The notes beneath the pieces are model-generated. The model saw nothing but the letters and a program-made list of their open reading frames with translations, did no database searches and was not told the origin of the DNA. This document shows positions 43,000 to 55,200 of a stretch of 64,000 nucleotides of DNA, in pieces. Made by a program: the position numbers and the translations under genes. How positions within the stretch are numbered: position 1 is the first letter of the stretch; the number at the start of each line of letters is the position of its first letter. The stretch comes from Sipunculus nudus. Taxonomy: Eukaryota > Annelida > Sipuncula > Golfingiida > Sipunculidae. Location: positions 27,742,956 to 27,806,955 of the forward strand of contig CM049318.1 of assembly GCA_026874595.1 (NCBI GenBank), in the 5' to 3' direction.

Positions 43000-44108
43000 G
43001 ATGCTGATAAACTGGTGCCAGGCTAGATGTATCTGCTTCACACAGCTAACATATATGGTAACATGACTCAATTCAATCTTTATAATTCAGCAAACATTCA
43101 TTCTTTGGAACCATAAAAGACAATTATTATATGAATTATTCAGGGGATTATTCTTGTAAAATATTAAACAAATTGGCCTAAGTGGCATCAGTCAAAAAAC
43201 GTTTTACAGGTTTATAATTCATATGGGAAAATACAGCAAAATGGCTAAATTAAGCTTCCCATAACTCAGCCAAAAATCACTAAACGAAAACCATTTGAAC
43301 AAACTTGAATTATCAACATCTAAGGGTAATAAATGTGTGGGATTTATGAATTTGGTCCAGTGGTTTTTAAGAAGAAGATCTTTGTAGCCACTGAGCTAAA
43401 ATGGGCTGTTACAGCATGTGACTAAATTCAGCTTCCCATAACTCAGCCAAAAGTCACTGAACTGAGACCATTTGAAGAAACTGCAGAAAGCATTACCCTA
43501 GGATCATTTCTGTGCGATATTAAACAATTTGGCCATACGGTTTCAGAGAAGAAGTTTTCTGTAGCCGTCAGTATGTATGATACGGTCACCGATGACCCCC
43601 CTACAATAAAGGCCGATGCAGGTGGCGCCCCCTATACCTCAATTTCAGATATGACTCGTGTGACCAACATTGGCATAAAATTTGGTAATGATAGCTCCAG
43701 CCGTTTCTGAGATTGTAATTTTAGTATGCTTTTTTGGAGCGATGACTAAGTTCAACTTCCTGTAACTCGGCCAAAAATCACCGCACTTAAACCATTCGAA
43801 CAAATTTGACAAAGATTGTTCCAGGAATCATTTCTGTGAAACATTGGACAATTTGGCTGAACTGTTTCGGAGAAGAAGATTTTTAAAGCTTTTTTTTTTT
43901 TTGCTTTTTCCTATAAAATCTAAGAAAAATGCAGTTAGCCAAAAAATAAGCAAAATCCGATAGAGTTTTTTAGATGACTAATTTTTTGCATAAATTTTTG
44001 TGATGCTAACTCTTGCCGTTTTCAAGATAGTATGGCTGAACGTACAGACGACGGACGCCGGACGCCGGACGACGCCACACCATCGCATAAGATCACAGGT
44101 TCGCTAAA
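43000..44108 (+). mobile_element. Family D element, copy 2, 3' part
   Basis: Sequence at about 43,610-44,108 repeats the end of D1 (42,270-42,715). It has GCAGGTGGCGCCCCCTATA, CAACTTCCTGTAACTCGGCC, GAACGTACAGACGACGGACG and the end CACAGGTTCGCTAAAAATG. Weaker modules with CATAACTCAGCCAAAAATCAC extend up to about 43,250. No 5' hairpin was found, so the copy is truncated or continuous with D1. Confidence 0.6.
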
Positions 44109-44539
44109 AATGGCCATCTTTATAACATAGTCTGTTTTTTGTTGACCCAAATAGAAAAAGATTATTAAAAGGAACCTTACTTAGAGCTGTTGAATAAGGA
44201 TGAAGGTTACCTTAAAATAAGAATGAGAAAGAATGAGTAATTACACATACAGGCTGTTCATAGAATTAAGATTAGTTAACACATTCGCTGCCCAGCCAAA
44301 TATTCCCCCAGTGCCAGGGCCTGCAACAGTCTCATGGAGGTCCCGGTGAGTAAGTTCTAGGTGTGAAATGCTGATAACGAGGGTGTGAAGTCCACCTGGT
44401 GCAAGGGCCATAAAACTTGCCTGAGGTGTTATGCACAGAAGGATGTCATAACCCTGTTCGGCCTAATTAGCTAATTAGGCCTACAGCCAGAAAGGAAGCA
44501 AGCGCACACAAACACAGATACGCCCTCACATGCACAAAT

Positions 44540-44609
44540 ATATATATAATATATATATAATATATGTATAATTTATATATATATATATATATATATATAA
44601 TGAGAGAAA

Positions 44610-44640
<31 letters not shown>
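44540..44640. repeat. TA and GA microsatellites
   Basis: Interrupted (TA)n at 44,540-44,600 is followed by (GA)n to about 44,640. Confidence 0.9.
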
Positions 44641-44889
44641 GAATTCATGTTTACACCAGCACCGGGAAAGTCCACCGGTTCACGCAATAGCGGCTCCTGT
44701 ACACACTCGGATCGACCTTCGATATATTAGTTGAAATAATAGATGAAGATTTATAAAACGTCACAGTTATCATCATGTATAATCATCAAAGTTCTAAAGA
44801 CACTTCATCAATCTGATAGAACTCGCGAGGGTATATGCACAAATTAGTGGAGAATGTTACCATTATTAATTATCGATGTTATAATCTAA

Positions 44890-45527
44890 CGTAAAACATA
44901 ATCGGTTACAGTGATCTTATTTCGGGTTTCCGAACAGATTATACCTAGAACTCCCTGGATGCTAAGGTAGAAGTTTCTCGATCCAATGGTTCATATTTGT
45001 ATCCATCTGACTTACAGGTTTTTCAATTCATGTTCTTTCACAAAACTCGCTGAATATAGGTTACGCTGACCTGATTTGGGGGTGTATAGGATATTTTACA
45101 GATACCCTATGGATCTTAAGCATGAGTTTCTAGGTTAAACTGTTATTATTTGTGCCCATCTTTTTTTCATGGTGCATCAATTTTTCACCTACGTTCTCGA
45201 TTATATAAGTCTCATTGTCATAATTACGCCTATCCAAGGTCACGTTACAATAACCTCCCTATATATGAAGAAGTTTCTAGGTCGAGGTAGGGGTACTCAA
45301 ATTCATGTTTAGGGCCGTAGCTTGCAGAATATAGGTCACGATGACCCAATTTAAGGTTTACAAAGAGAGTTGCCCATTACCTTCTGGCATGTGAAGTATG
45401 AAGTTAGTAGGCTGATAGTTACGATTTGTGCCATGCTAAAGCGAAAAACGTACTGCCCTACGGCCGGTCAGGCGACGGACAAAGGGTGATTTATTATGGC
45501 TCAGATGACTTACAGTCAGCTAAGCTA
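44890..45527 (+). mobile_element. Family A element, copy 5, degenerate 3' part
   Basis: Diverged module words (TTATTTCGGGTTTCCGAACAG, AACTCCCTGGATGCTAAGG) lead to an ACGGACAAAGGGTGAT tract and a clear family A stem-loop (GGCTCAGATGACT-tac-AGTCAGCTAAGCT) at 45,498-45,526. The 5' hairpin is missing. Confidence 0.62.
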
Positions 45528-45947
45528 TATGCAGGAAAGGAAAAGACTGAATAATTATTATGCCCCCTGAATTACAGGTTTTATATTGATAGAGTTAGGA
45601 ATATTCAAGAAGTCATAACCTGTACTAAACACTATGGTATGACTCTATCACGATTTCATCATCTTGCCTTTGAGGTTGTGAGGGGAATCAGGATCGACCA
45701 CGCACCTCAAAATTCTACCAGGCTTTGTGCTACCCTCTTATCTTCTTTGTTTTCAAAACCTATGTTAATATTTACAAAACAAGAGTGCCGATTATAAATA
45801 GGAATTTTGATGGTATATTTTTTCCTTAGTAAAAGGCCTTCGGATCCCCGAAACAGGCAGTGAATTCAAAGCGCCCATATTAATTATACCTTTTATAATT
45901 GGAACCACCAAAACAGAGTTTTCAGATAATATGTTTTAAGCCGAGCT

Positions 45948-46075
45948 CCGCCACAGCCACGTTCGTTTCCGGAGAACTCCTCCGGGATCCTTGGATCGAT
46001 CTTTCTAAACACAGCATAATTATCGGGTCACATGAGTATTGATGGTGGCGCCACCTGTAGTCCGTTTCGCGTTAT
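45948..46075 (-). mobile_element. Inverted fragment of family B
   Basis: Read inverted, it matches the B2 end region (about 15,750-15,835): a GGAGTTCTCCGGAAA-type word, ATAATTATCGGGTCACATGAG against CATGTGACCTGATAATT, and GGTGGCGCCACC at 46,044. There is no terminal hairpin. Confidence 0.5.
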
Positions 46076-46079
46076 TTCC

Positions 46080-47380
46080 ATCAGTGCGTCTTTTTTTAGT
46101 CATTATAGTCCATATTACATTCATATTTACACAGAATGCATCCTACTATTGTTTAATTAATATGACACAGTTTTAGTGACCTTGACCTTTTTATTTGTAT
46201 GTTTAAGTATATGTGTTTGTGAATTAAAATAGGTCAGCGTAGTTGTAACTCCGAACACCCTCTCTTTTATGTGGCGTCTATGGTCGCAACCAGGAATGTG
46301 TGTTCTGTCTAACTTTTATGGTTGGATGGGTGTAATCCCAATTCCGAAGCAATCTTTCATCTTAAAAGGCTATAAAGCAGATGATATTCTTTCTGGTCCT
46401 TAAATCTGTAGGAAACTTATTTATAATTCATGCAGTGGAAAAACAGTCGGCATATTCAGGCCCATGGCAATGATCCTGAATGCCACATACATTTATGTCA
46501 ATTTATGCTGTAAATGTAGACAGGATTTTGGCTAAAAATAGCCTTGTTATAGACAGTGTTTTAATTCACTTGTTCACGTACTGAGGATAATTCTTTACGG
46601 TGAAGGACCCTTGCTACATTGTGTCGAACAAACAAATTCTTTAGCGTTTTACTCGCAGCTATGACCTTCGGAATGTGCTGAGTCAAATAATACTTCTACG
46701 GTAAGCTATTTGCTAGATGAACTTGGTGAAAGTCCTAGAGTGTTCTGCAATTCATGGGGTTAAGGTTTATCCGATCAAAATGGATCCGACGTTTCTTGCT
46801 GCAACACGGATAAATTTCTGTTGACAGAAATTGACTGAATTTCTGTCTCCAGCTGCCACCCATTTTACTACTAATCAGTCAGATTTATTGGATCGGTTGC
46901 TTGCGTTTTATGCTTAGTAACTGAACAAGTTTGGCTATTTTAATCCCAATGTTCACGCTTTCCGATCAAACTGAACCAGACATGATCCAAGTGTTCTTGT
47001 CAGCGAGAAAGCGACTTACACAGATAGATTAAAGTAAGATCGGCTTAAGTCTCCCCCACCAGCAATAAGGTTTCATCTGGAATCAGAAAGACATGTTTTA
47101 ACGTGGCAGATAATCTTAAAAGACACTGTTTGCCAAAATACGATGGTTTATCCACTATTCACTTGTCCGACGTGCACTGTGCACTCGATGACCCAAATGG
47201 CAATACAATGAATAATGATCACACCTATGTGACAAGATGCAGAATATTGTTACTAGACCGTTTCCGATCGTTTGTGGTAAGGAGAGTGAAGATAGAGGCC
47301 TGGCCTGACGTTATATAAATAACACCTTGAGATATACCTGCTTTGTCTTGTTTTATTTTGGTGTGTGTAGGCTTTTCGGT
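46080..47380. other. Intergenic, nothing recognised
   Basis: I see no transposon ends, domains or RNA genes. A 71-codon open frame at 47,103-47,318 has no recognisable content and no exon-like context. Confidence 0.5.
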
Positions 47381-47384
47381 CCTT

Positions 47385-47670
47385 ATACTCTAAGAAAAAA
47401 GGGTTCTACCTAGAACCCAAAAGGGTTCTTCGGAGTGGACTGAGTGGGGAACCTTCAAGGGTTCTTTCTGGAACCTTCAAGGCAAGGTTCTTCAAAGAAC
47501 CTTCCAGGGGTTCTTTCAAAGAACCTTGCAGGTTCCATCTGGAACCACATCAAAGGTTCTAGGAGGAACCCTTCCAGGTTCTTTAGATTGGACTGAGTGG
47601 GGAACCTTAAAGGGTTCTCTGAGGAACCTTGTCCTATGGTTCTTTCTGGAACCTTATTTTTGATATAGGG
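47385..47670. repeat. GGTTC/GAACC-rich palindromic repeat, likely non-autonomous DNA transposon
   Basis: Dense alternating GGTTCT and AGAACC words span about 280 bp. The left end TACTCTAAGAAAAAAGGGTTC and the inverted right end TATATCAAAAATAAGGTTCC resemble each other. The whole region can fold on itself. The open frames here are artefacts. Confidence 0.6.
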
Positions 47671-48929
47671 ATTCATCTTTTGGGTCATTTGATGCAGAGG
47701 AACATATATGTATATAAATTGTATGATTTTTGTTGTTGTATGTATATGGACCGTGTATTGCTATATATTGTTGAAAATGTGTACTGATATTCTTTGTACA
47801 TGTACTTAATTTGATTAATAAAGTATTAAAAATAAATACATAAATAACGCCTTGAGATTCACCAAAATACGCATCATATACATACTGGTATATCTTATCC
47901 CTTTTCATCCAGTTAAGAGTTTTTTCTCCAGGGTTCTTTGATATTATATATGGTATTATATATGGTATTATATATTATGTGCGCCGGTATGTACTTTAAC
48001 ACGAGCCTGCATGTGCCTCCCTTCTCCTCTTGCAGCTTTGCTTTCTATCAAACTGCTTATAAAGACTGTTTTCTACTCTTTCTTCATATTTAAGAAACCC
48101 ACCATCCAGCCCCATAAAAGAGGTACACATGTGATGCCAAACTTTTCCAAAGTATTAATTTTTGTAGTCCTAAAATCATCTACATCATGAGGACCCAGAA
48201 AAAGTATTTAATACGTAGATCAAACAGCCTAGAAGGATACGTAAGGCCCCTGACTTCGATTACGAGTAAATGTGTCAGACCCGAGTAGTCGTTTAGCATT
48301 AAAACCATCTTTGTCACTGTGCAGTGTGACGCAGCTGTGAAATTAAATACACATGCACAATAATTAAATAACATGTTTCGTTCTTGGTACCTTTATAAAT
48401 ACATCATAACATGTATCTTGCAGGTACATACATCAACTCACATAAAGACACACATAACCATTCAATTCCATTGCCCTGAATTCCTCTGCGCCAGATATAT
48501 ATCACAAATCAAAAGCAATAGCAGATACGCTGAGGTCAAATGTCATTGGACGCAGAGAGGTTTATGGATACTAGGTTGATTAGATACGAGGGTACACTAT
48601 TTACATAAGTATACTCTCGCGTAGTACACCGGTAGTTATATGTAACCATGCAATTATACATAACCATGCAGTTATAACATTACTATGTCATTATACGTAA
48701 CCATGCAATTAAACATAACGATACGATTATACACGCATAAAGCCTGTGGTTTTCGGACCATTCTGATTCAAGAAGACAGGTAATCATGCAAACATCTATT
48801 TATACTCAAGTAAAAGAGTAAGCTTTAAACAAGTATAACAATTAGGTTAAGATGCATTCGCAAGTAAGGACTTGGAAAGTGAGATCCCTTCAGGATACAG
48901 CCCCAGATCACTGGTCTGTGCTGGATTAA

Positions 48930-49041
<112 letters not shown>

Positions 49042-49925
49042 CCAGAAAACAGGCTCTTTGTTTATAGATGGGTCGGTTTGTTTTGGTGAAATTTTGTGAA
49101 GGGTAACGGCAACTATCTAGAAACAATCCAACAATCCATAACATTTTGGGTTATATCGATGTTTTTAAACAGATTCTTTTTCATTCCAAGATATGGACAG
49201 TTTTCGTTTATTCAAGTCCGTGGGCGAGACCGTTATCATTCATGAAAATTAGAACTCGCCTTTGTTCAAGCGTGCAGAGCTTACGTGTAATCTAACCAAG
49301 GAGTGTAGCATGAAATACATGTATATTTCTCTGTCTTCAATCATATAATCCCTGTTTTACATAGCATACGACCTTTGGTTTGGTTTCTGGTTATATTCCA
49401 GATCTGGTTATCCAGACATATTGGCAGAATAAAAATATTCTCCAACGGCTTTCTAGCCCCAAAAAAAATGATTAGTTGGAGAAATCAGGACACATTTCAA
49501 TTTCATGATGAATAAAGTCTAATATTATTCTTCTATAAATAAAGTATTGGCGATTAACCTACAGCTTAAGCCAAAAACGTAAAAGCATATAACATGTATA
49601 TGTTAGACTAAACATAGGCCTATGTATATAATAATGACAGTTTGTTATCCATATTGAAGGATCTCAAGAGGGCTTATATGTTGTACCCCTCGCCGCGTTG
49701 TTATATAAAAACAGTTCTCTACGAGATAAGGTGATAAAACTATTGACATTAAACCAGGTAAATCACGACACCAGATAAATCAAATGTGAAACTGTGACTG
49801 TTACCACCTGGTGTGTTAATTGTCGTGTTTAATTTACAAGGACAATGTGAACTGAAAAAGCTCTCTAGATAATTAGGGGGCGTATCATCGTGGAATAGAG
49901 CCAATTATCATGGAATAGAGGCAAT

Positions 49926-49926
<1 letters not shown>

Positions 49927-49980
<54 letters not shown>

Positions 49981-49982
49981 CT

Positions 49983-50035
<53 letters not shown>

Positions 50036-50070
50036 ATATGTGTGTGTGTGTAAGGGTGTGTGTGTGTAGA
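49927..50070. repeat. Compound CT / TA / GT microsatellite
   Basis: (CT)n at 49,927-49,985 is followed by (TA)n to about 50,032 and (GT)n to about 50,068. Confidence 0.95.
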
Positions 50071-50159
50071 CAGTTTTATTATAACCAATGTTAATGAATT
50101 CGGGGTTTCCTCAAAGAGATGGTCTTAATAGACAGGTAGTCTTTCAGACAGGGACCACT

Positions 50160-50161
<2 letters not shown>

Positions 50162-50197
<36 letters not shown>

Positions 50198-50198
50198 C
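50162..50198. repeat. TA microsatellite
   Basis: A simple (TA)n run of about 36 bp. Confidence 0.9.
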
Positions 50199-50199
50199 A

Positions 50200-51380
50200 T
50201 TTTAAGGTTCATAAACTAGGGACAGTACATGTTTTATACTCTAGAAGTCCAACAAACCCACCTGTACATACTCTTCTGTTCACGAGAGTTTCATATGTTC
50301 GCGGTACTTGCGAAAATAAATATTAAGAGCATAAGAAGAACATTATTATTATATATGTACCTCAGTAAACATCTCATGGATGTAATCCATGCCAATATAT
50401 TATGTCGGAAGTCTTAAGGCAACAGGTCGAGATTATAAAATAAAAACAGGTGTTGTGTGTTACCTGCATGTTTACCTCAGATTCATATTATAAGTAATAT
50501 ATCTTTTATATCATTTATTTTTGTTATATTTTATTAAATATTTCCCCCTCGTTCTTTGTTCTCATAGGTCTTCTTGTAATTGTTAAGATTATGCGTCCAT
50601 ATGAAATATTTCAAATAATGATGGATAAACTCTTTGTACTTTAAACTGGAAGATGAAATCTGAAAAAAATGTTACTCTTACAAAACACCATTAAAAAGCA
50701 AAATCGCGAAAATAAGCCCGTAAATATGAAGCCAACCTTGTCATCCAGAGGGAGTAGCTAACTAGGGAGACTGGGTTGTGTTAACAGGGCCAAATGACAT
50801 GTGGTATTTGGATCCCTTGGCCAAAAAAGGTATGGTTCTCAGGCCCTTTTCTCAAAAATCAGTGCGGGCGGACGATTTTTTTACCTTTCTTTGTATGTTT
50901 CGATAAAAATGTCATATGATCAGAGAAAACATGATAATAACAGAATAAGCACTACATAACAAAGGAAGTCGTATCAAATTGTATTATTTTATCTTCTTAA
51001 AAGACGAAAATCAAAATAATATTTTTTATGCGGGAGGTTAAAATTGACGCGGGCGGTGCCTGAGAACCATACTTTTTTTTGCCTCTGTGATCGTAGGCAG
51101 CAGTAAAGATTATGTCTCGCCATCAGCTGGTCAGCATTTGAATAATTCAAGATTCGAAATGACAGAGATTTTATCATTCTTTTAGTCGTCATCAAATTTG
51201 ATGGCAATATTTGATAAAAAAAATACTTCCGATCAATTATCTGCTTTATTATTATTCACAGAAATTATAACTGTTTTATTTTATTAGACGATACAATATA
51301 ACTACAAAAAAAACGTAACCAGCCTCTGGCTAGCAATGTTTCTAGTAGTGTAGGACCTTTTCTCGGAATCGGACTTTGAC
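50200..51380. other. Intergenic, nothing recognised
   Basis: AT-rich sequence without recognised features; short open frames only. Confidence 0.5.
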
Positions 51381-51836
51381 TTAAAGGTGCCTATTCATCT
51401 ACATTTTAAAACAGAATTAATGTGATTTCTGGCTTCCTCTGTGTATATATCAATAATCTAAGGGTAATTTTGGTTGTGCAAAGTTCTCGTAACGCTTTCG
51501 TGAAGGATGTTTGAACTTGTTTATCAACAACATGCTTGTAAACACAGCAACGTTGACAGACGGGAAAAACATGTAACCTAAGTCGGTAAGCTGCATATAT
51601 GCGGAGGTAGGAAGGTTACTTGTTGCAAAACGCCATTTGCAAAGCTCTTACTTGCTGCTCTTGTTGAATTTGTTTTGATTTTTGGTGGGCCCCCACATTT
51701 TAAAACACGTTGATATAAACAAAACAAGCAGCCTGTTTAGGGTGATATCCACGTTTTCTGGCCTAGTTTTATAAAAAAAAAACCAAGGGATTACCTTTAG
51801 TTTATAAAGGTCAGATGGGTTTAGGGGCCCCTTCAA
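51381..51836 (+). mobile_element. Family E MITE, copy 4
   Basis: It begins TTAAAGGTGCCTATTCATCT and ends AGATGGGTTTAGGGGCCCCTTCAA, with an altered TTAA at the right. Interior words match E1 and E3. Both flanks carry GGACTT/GACTCGG words like those of the nearby minisatellite. Confidence 0.8.
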
Positions 51837-51839
51837 AAG

Positions 51840-52204
51840 GTTCTTGACTCGGACTTGTACTCGAACTCGGAGGTAAGGACTCGAGAAAGCAAACCAAATC
51901 CATCTAAAGTACAGTAGAAAAAAAACCTGGGACACAATATAGACTTATATACATAAACGCGCTACCATTACATGCAAAATTATACTATATTTACCAACCT
52001 TAAGTTGTGTTTCGGAAGCTAAGATAATTTAACATTCAAGTAAAAAGCATTTTAACAATAACTAAAGAATACACATGCTAATATAAAATATTTAAATAAA
52101 ATCAATTTAAAAAAAGAGAGATGTGTATTGGACTTTGCCTCGGACTTGTGCTCGGCTTCTAAGTGACTCGGACTCGAAGAAGGGGAATTGGACTCGAACT
52201 TAAA
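51840..52204 (+). repeat. Degenerate proto-repeat flank of the minisatellite
   Basis: Irregular GACTCGGACTTG, CTCGAACTCGG and GGACTCGAG words occur at 51,845-51,890 and again at 52,130-52,204 before the regular array starts. They share the core of the 27-bp unit without the AGGCCT part. Confidence 0.6.
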
Positions 52205-55200
52205 GGACTGGGACTTGTGCTTGAGAGGCCTGGACTGGGACTTGTGCTTGAGAGGCCTGGACTGGGACTTGGGCTCGAGAGGCCTGGACTCGGACTTGGG
52301 ATTGAGAGGCCTGGACTCGGACTTGTGCTTGAGAGGCCTGGACTCGGACTTGGGCTTGAGAGGCCTGGACTCGGACTTGGGCTTGAGAGGCCTGGACTCG
52401 GACTTGGGCTTGAGAGGCCTGGACTGGGACTTGGGCTCAAGAGGCCTGGACTCGGACTTGGGATTGAGAGGCCTGGACTCGGACTTGTGCTTGAGAGGCC
52501 TGGACTCGGACTTGGGCTTGAGAGGCCTGGACTCGGACTTGGGTTCGAGAGGCCTGGCCTCGGACTAAGGTTTGAGAGGCCTGGACTCGGACTTGGGCTC
52601 GAGAGGCCTGGCCTCGGACTAAGGTTTGAGAGGCCTGGACTCGGACTTGTGCTTGAGAGGCCTGGTTTCGGACTAAGGCTTGAGAGGCCTGGACTCGGAC
52701 TTGGGCTCGAGAGGCCTGGCCTCGGACTAAGGTTTGAGAGGCCTGGACTCGGACTTGTGCTTGAGAGGCCTGGACTCGGACTTGGGCTCGAGAGGCCTGG
52801 CCCCGGACTAAGGTTTGAGAGGCCTAGACTCGGACTTGGGATTGAGAGGCCTGGACTCGGACTTGTGCTTGAGAGGCCTGGACTCGGACTTGGGCTTGAG
52901 AGGCCTGGACTCGGACTTGGGCTCGAGAGGCCTGGCCTCGGACTAAGGTTTGAGAGGCCTGGACTTGGACTTGGGCTTCAGAGGCCTGGACTCGGACTTG
53001 GGCTCGAGAGGCCTGGACTCGGACTTGGGCTCGAGAGGCCTGGCCTCGGACTAAAGTTTGAGAGGCCTGGACTCGGACTTGGGCTCGAGAGGCCTGGACT
53101 CGGACTTGGGCTCGAAAGGCCTGGCCTCGGACTTGGGCTTGAGAGGCCTGGACTCGGACTAAGGTTTGAGAGGCCTGGACTCGGACTAAGGTTTGAGAGG
53201 CCTGGCCTCGGACTTGGGCTCGAGAGGCCTGGACTCGGACTTGGGCTTGAGAGGCCTGGTTTCGGACTAAGGCTTGAGAGGCCTGGACTCGGACTTGGGC
53301 TCGAGAGGCCTGGCCTCGGACTAAGGTTTGAGAGGCCTGGACTCGGACCTGGGCTTGAGAGGCCTGGACTCGGACTAAGGATTGAGAGGCCTGGACTCGG
53401 ACTTGTGCTTGAGAGGCCTGGACTCGGACTTGGGCTTGAGAGGCCTGGACTCGGACCTGGGATTGAGAGGCCTGGCCTCGGACTAAGGTTTGAGAGGCCT
53501 GGACTCGGACTTGGGCTCGAGAGGCCTGGCCTCGGACTAAGGTTTGAGAGGCCTGGACTTGGACTTGGGCTTCAGAGGCCTGGACTCGGACTTGGGCTCG
53601 AGAGGCCTGGACTCGGACTTGGGCTCGAGAGGCCTGGCCTCGGACTAAAGTTTGAGAGGCCTGGACTCGGACTTGGGCTCGAGAGGCCTGGACTCGGACT
53701 TGGGCTCGAAAGGCCTGGCCTCGGACTTGGGCTTGAGAGGCCTGGACTCGGACTAAGGTTTGAGAGGCCTGGACTCGGACTAAGGTTTGAGAGACCTGGA
53801 CTCGGACTTGTGCTTGAGAGGCCTGGACTCAGACTTGGGCTCGAGAGGCCTGGCCTCGGACTTGGGCTTGAGAGGCCTGGACTCGGACTTGTGCTTGAGA
53901 GGCCTGGACTCGGACTTGGGCTCGAGAGGCCTGGCCTCGGACTTGGGCTCGAGAGGCCTGGACTCGGACTTAGGATTGAGAGGCCTGGACTCGGACTTGT
54001 GCTTGAGAGGCCTGGACTCGGACTTGGGATTGAGAGGCCTGGACTTGGACTTGGGATTGAGAGGCCTGGCCTCGGACTAAGGTTTGAGAGGCCTGGACTC
54101 GGACTTGGGTTCGATAGGCCTGGCCTCGGACTAAGGTTTGAGAGGCCTGGACTCGGACTTGGGCTTCAGAGGCCTGGACTCGGACTTGGGCTCGAGAGGT
54201 CTGGACTCGGACTTGGGCTCGAGAGGCCTGGCCTCGGACTAAAGTTTGAGAGGCCTGGACTCAGACTTGGGCTCGAGAGGCCTGGACTCGGACTTGGGCT
54301 CGAAAGGCCTGGCCTCGGACTTGGGCTTGAGAGGCCGGGACTCGGACTAAGGTTTGAGAGGCCTGGACTCGGACTAAGGTTTGAGAGACCTGGACTCGGA
54401 CTTGTGCTTGAGAGGCCTGGACTCAGACTTGGGCTCGAGAGGCCTGGCCTCGGACTTGGGCTGGAGAGGCCTGGACTCGGACTTGTGCTTGAGAGGCCTG
54501 GACTCGGACTTGGGCTCGAGAGGCCTGGCCTCGGACTTGGGCTCGAGAGGCCTTGACTCGGACTTGTGCTTGAGAGGCCTGGACTCGGATTTGGGCTTGA
54601 GAGGCCTGGACTCGGACTTGGGCTCGAGAGGCCTGGCCTCGGACTAAGGTTTGAGAGGCCTGGACTCGGACTTGGGCTTGAAAGGCCTGGACTCGGACTT
54701 GGGCTCGAGAGGCCTGGACTCAGACTTGGGCTCGAGAGGCCTGGCCTCGGACTAAGGTTTGAGAGGCCTGGACTCGGATTTGGGCTTGAGAGGCCTGGAC
54801 TCGGACTTGGGCTCGAGAGGCCTGGCCTCGGACTAAGGTTTGAGAGGCCTGGACTCGGACTTGGGCTTGAAAGGCCTGGACTCGAACTTGGGCTCGAGAG
54901 GCCTGGACTCAGACTTGGGCTCGAGAGGCCTGGCCTCGGACTAAGGTTTGAGAGGCCTGGACTCGGACTTGGGCTCGAGAGGCCTGGCCTCGGACTTGGG
55001 CTCGAGAGGCCTGGCCTCGGAATTGGGTTTGAGAGGCCTGGACTCGGACTAAGGTTTGAGAGGCCTGGCATCGGACTAAGGTTTGAGAGGCCTGGTCTCG
55101 GACTTGGGCTTGAGAGGCCTGGACTCGGACTTGGGCTTGAGAGGCCTGGACTCGGACTTGGGTTGAGAAGCCTGGACTCGGACTTGGGCTCGAGAGGCCT

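Noticed and set aside
47103-47318. 71-codon plus-strand open frame beginning MADNLKRH
   Set aside because: It has no known motif, no neighbouring exon and no polyadenylation context.
47455-47688. Open frame through the GGTTC repeat
   Set aside because: The repeated ERTPGRFFEEP-like translation arises from the palindromic GGTTC/GAACC repeat.
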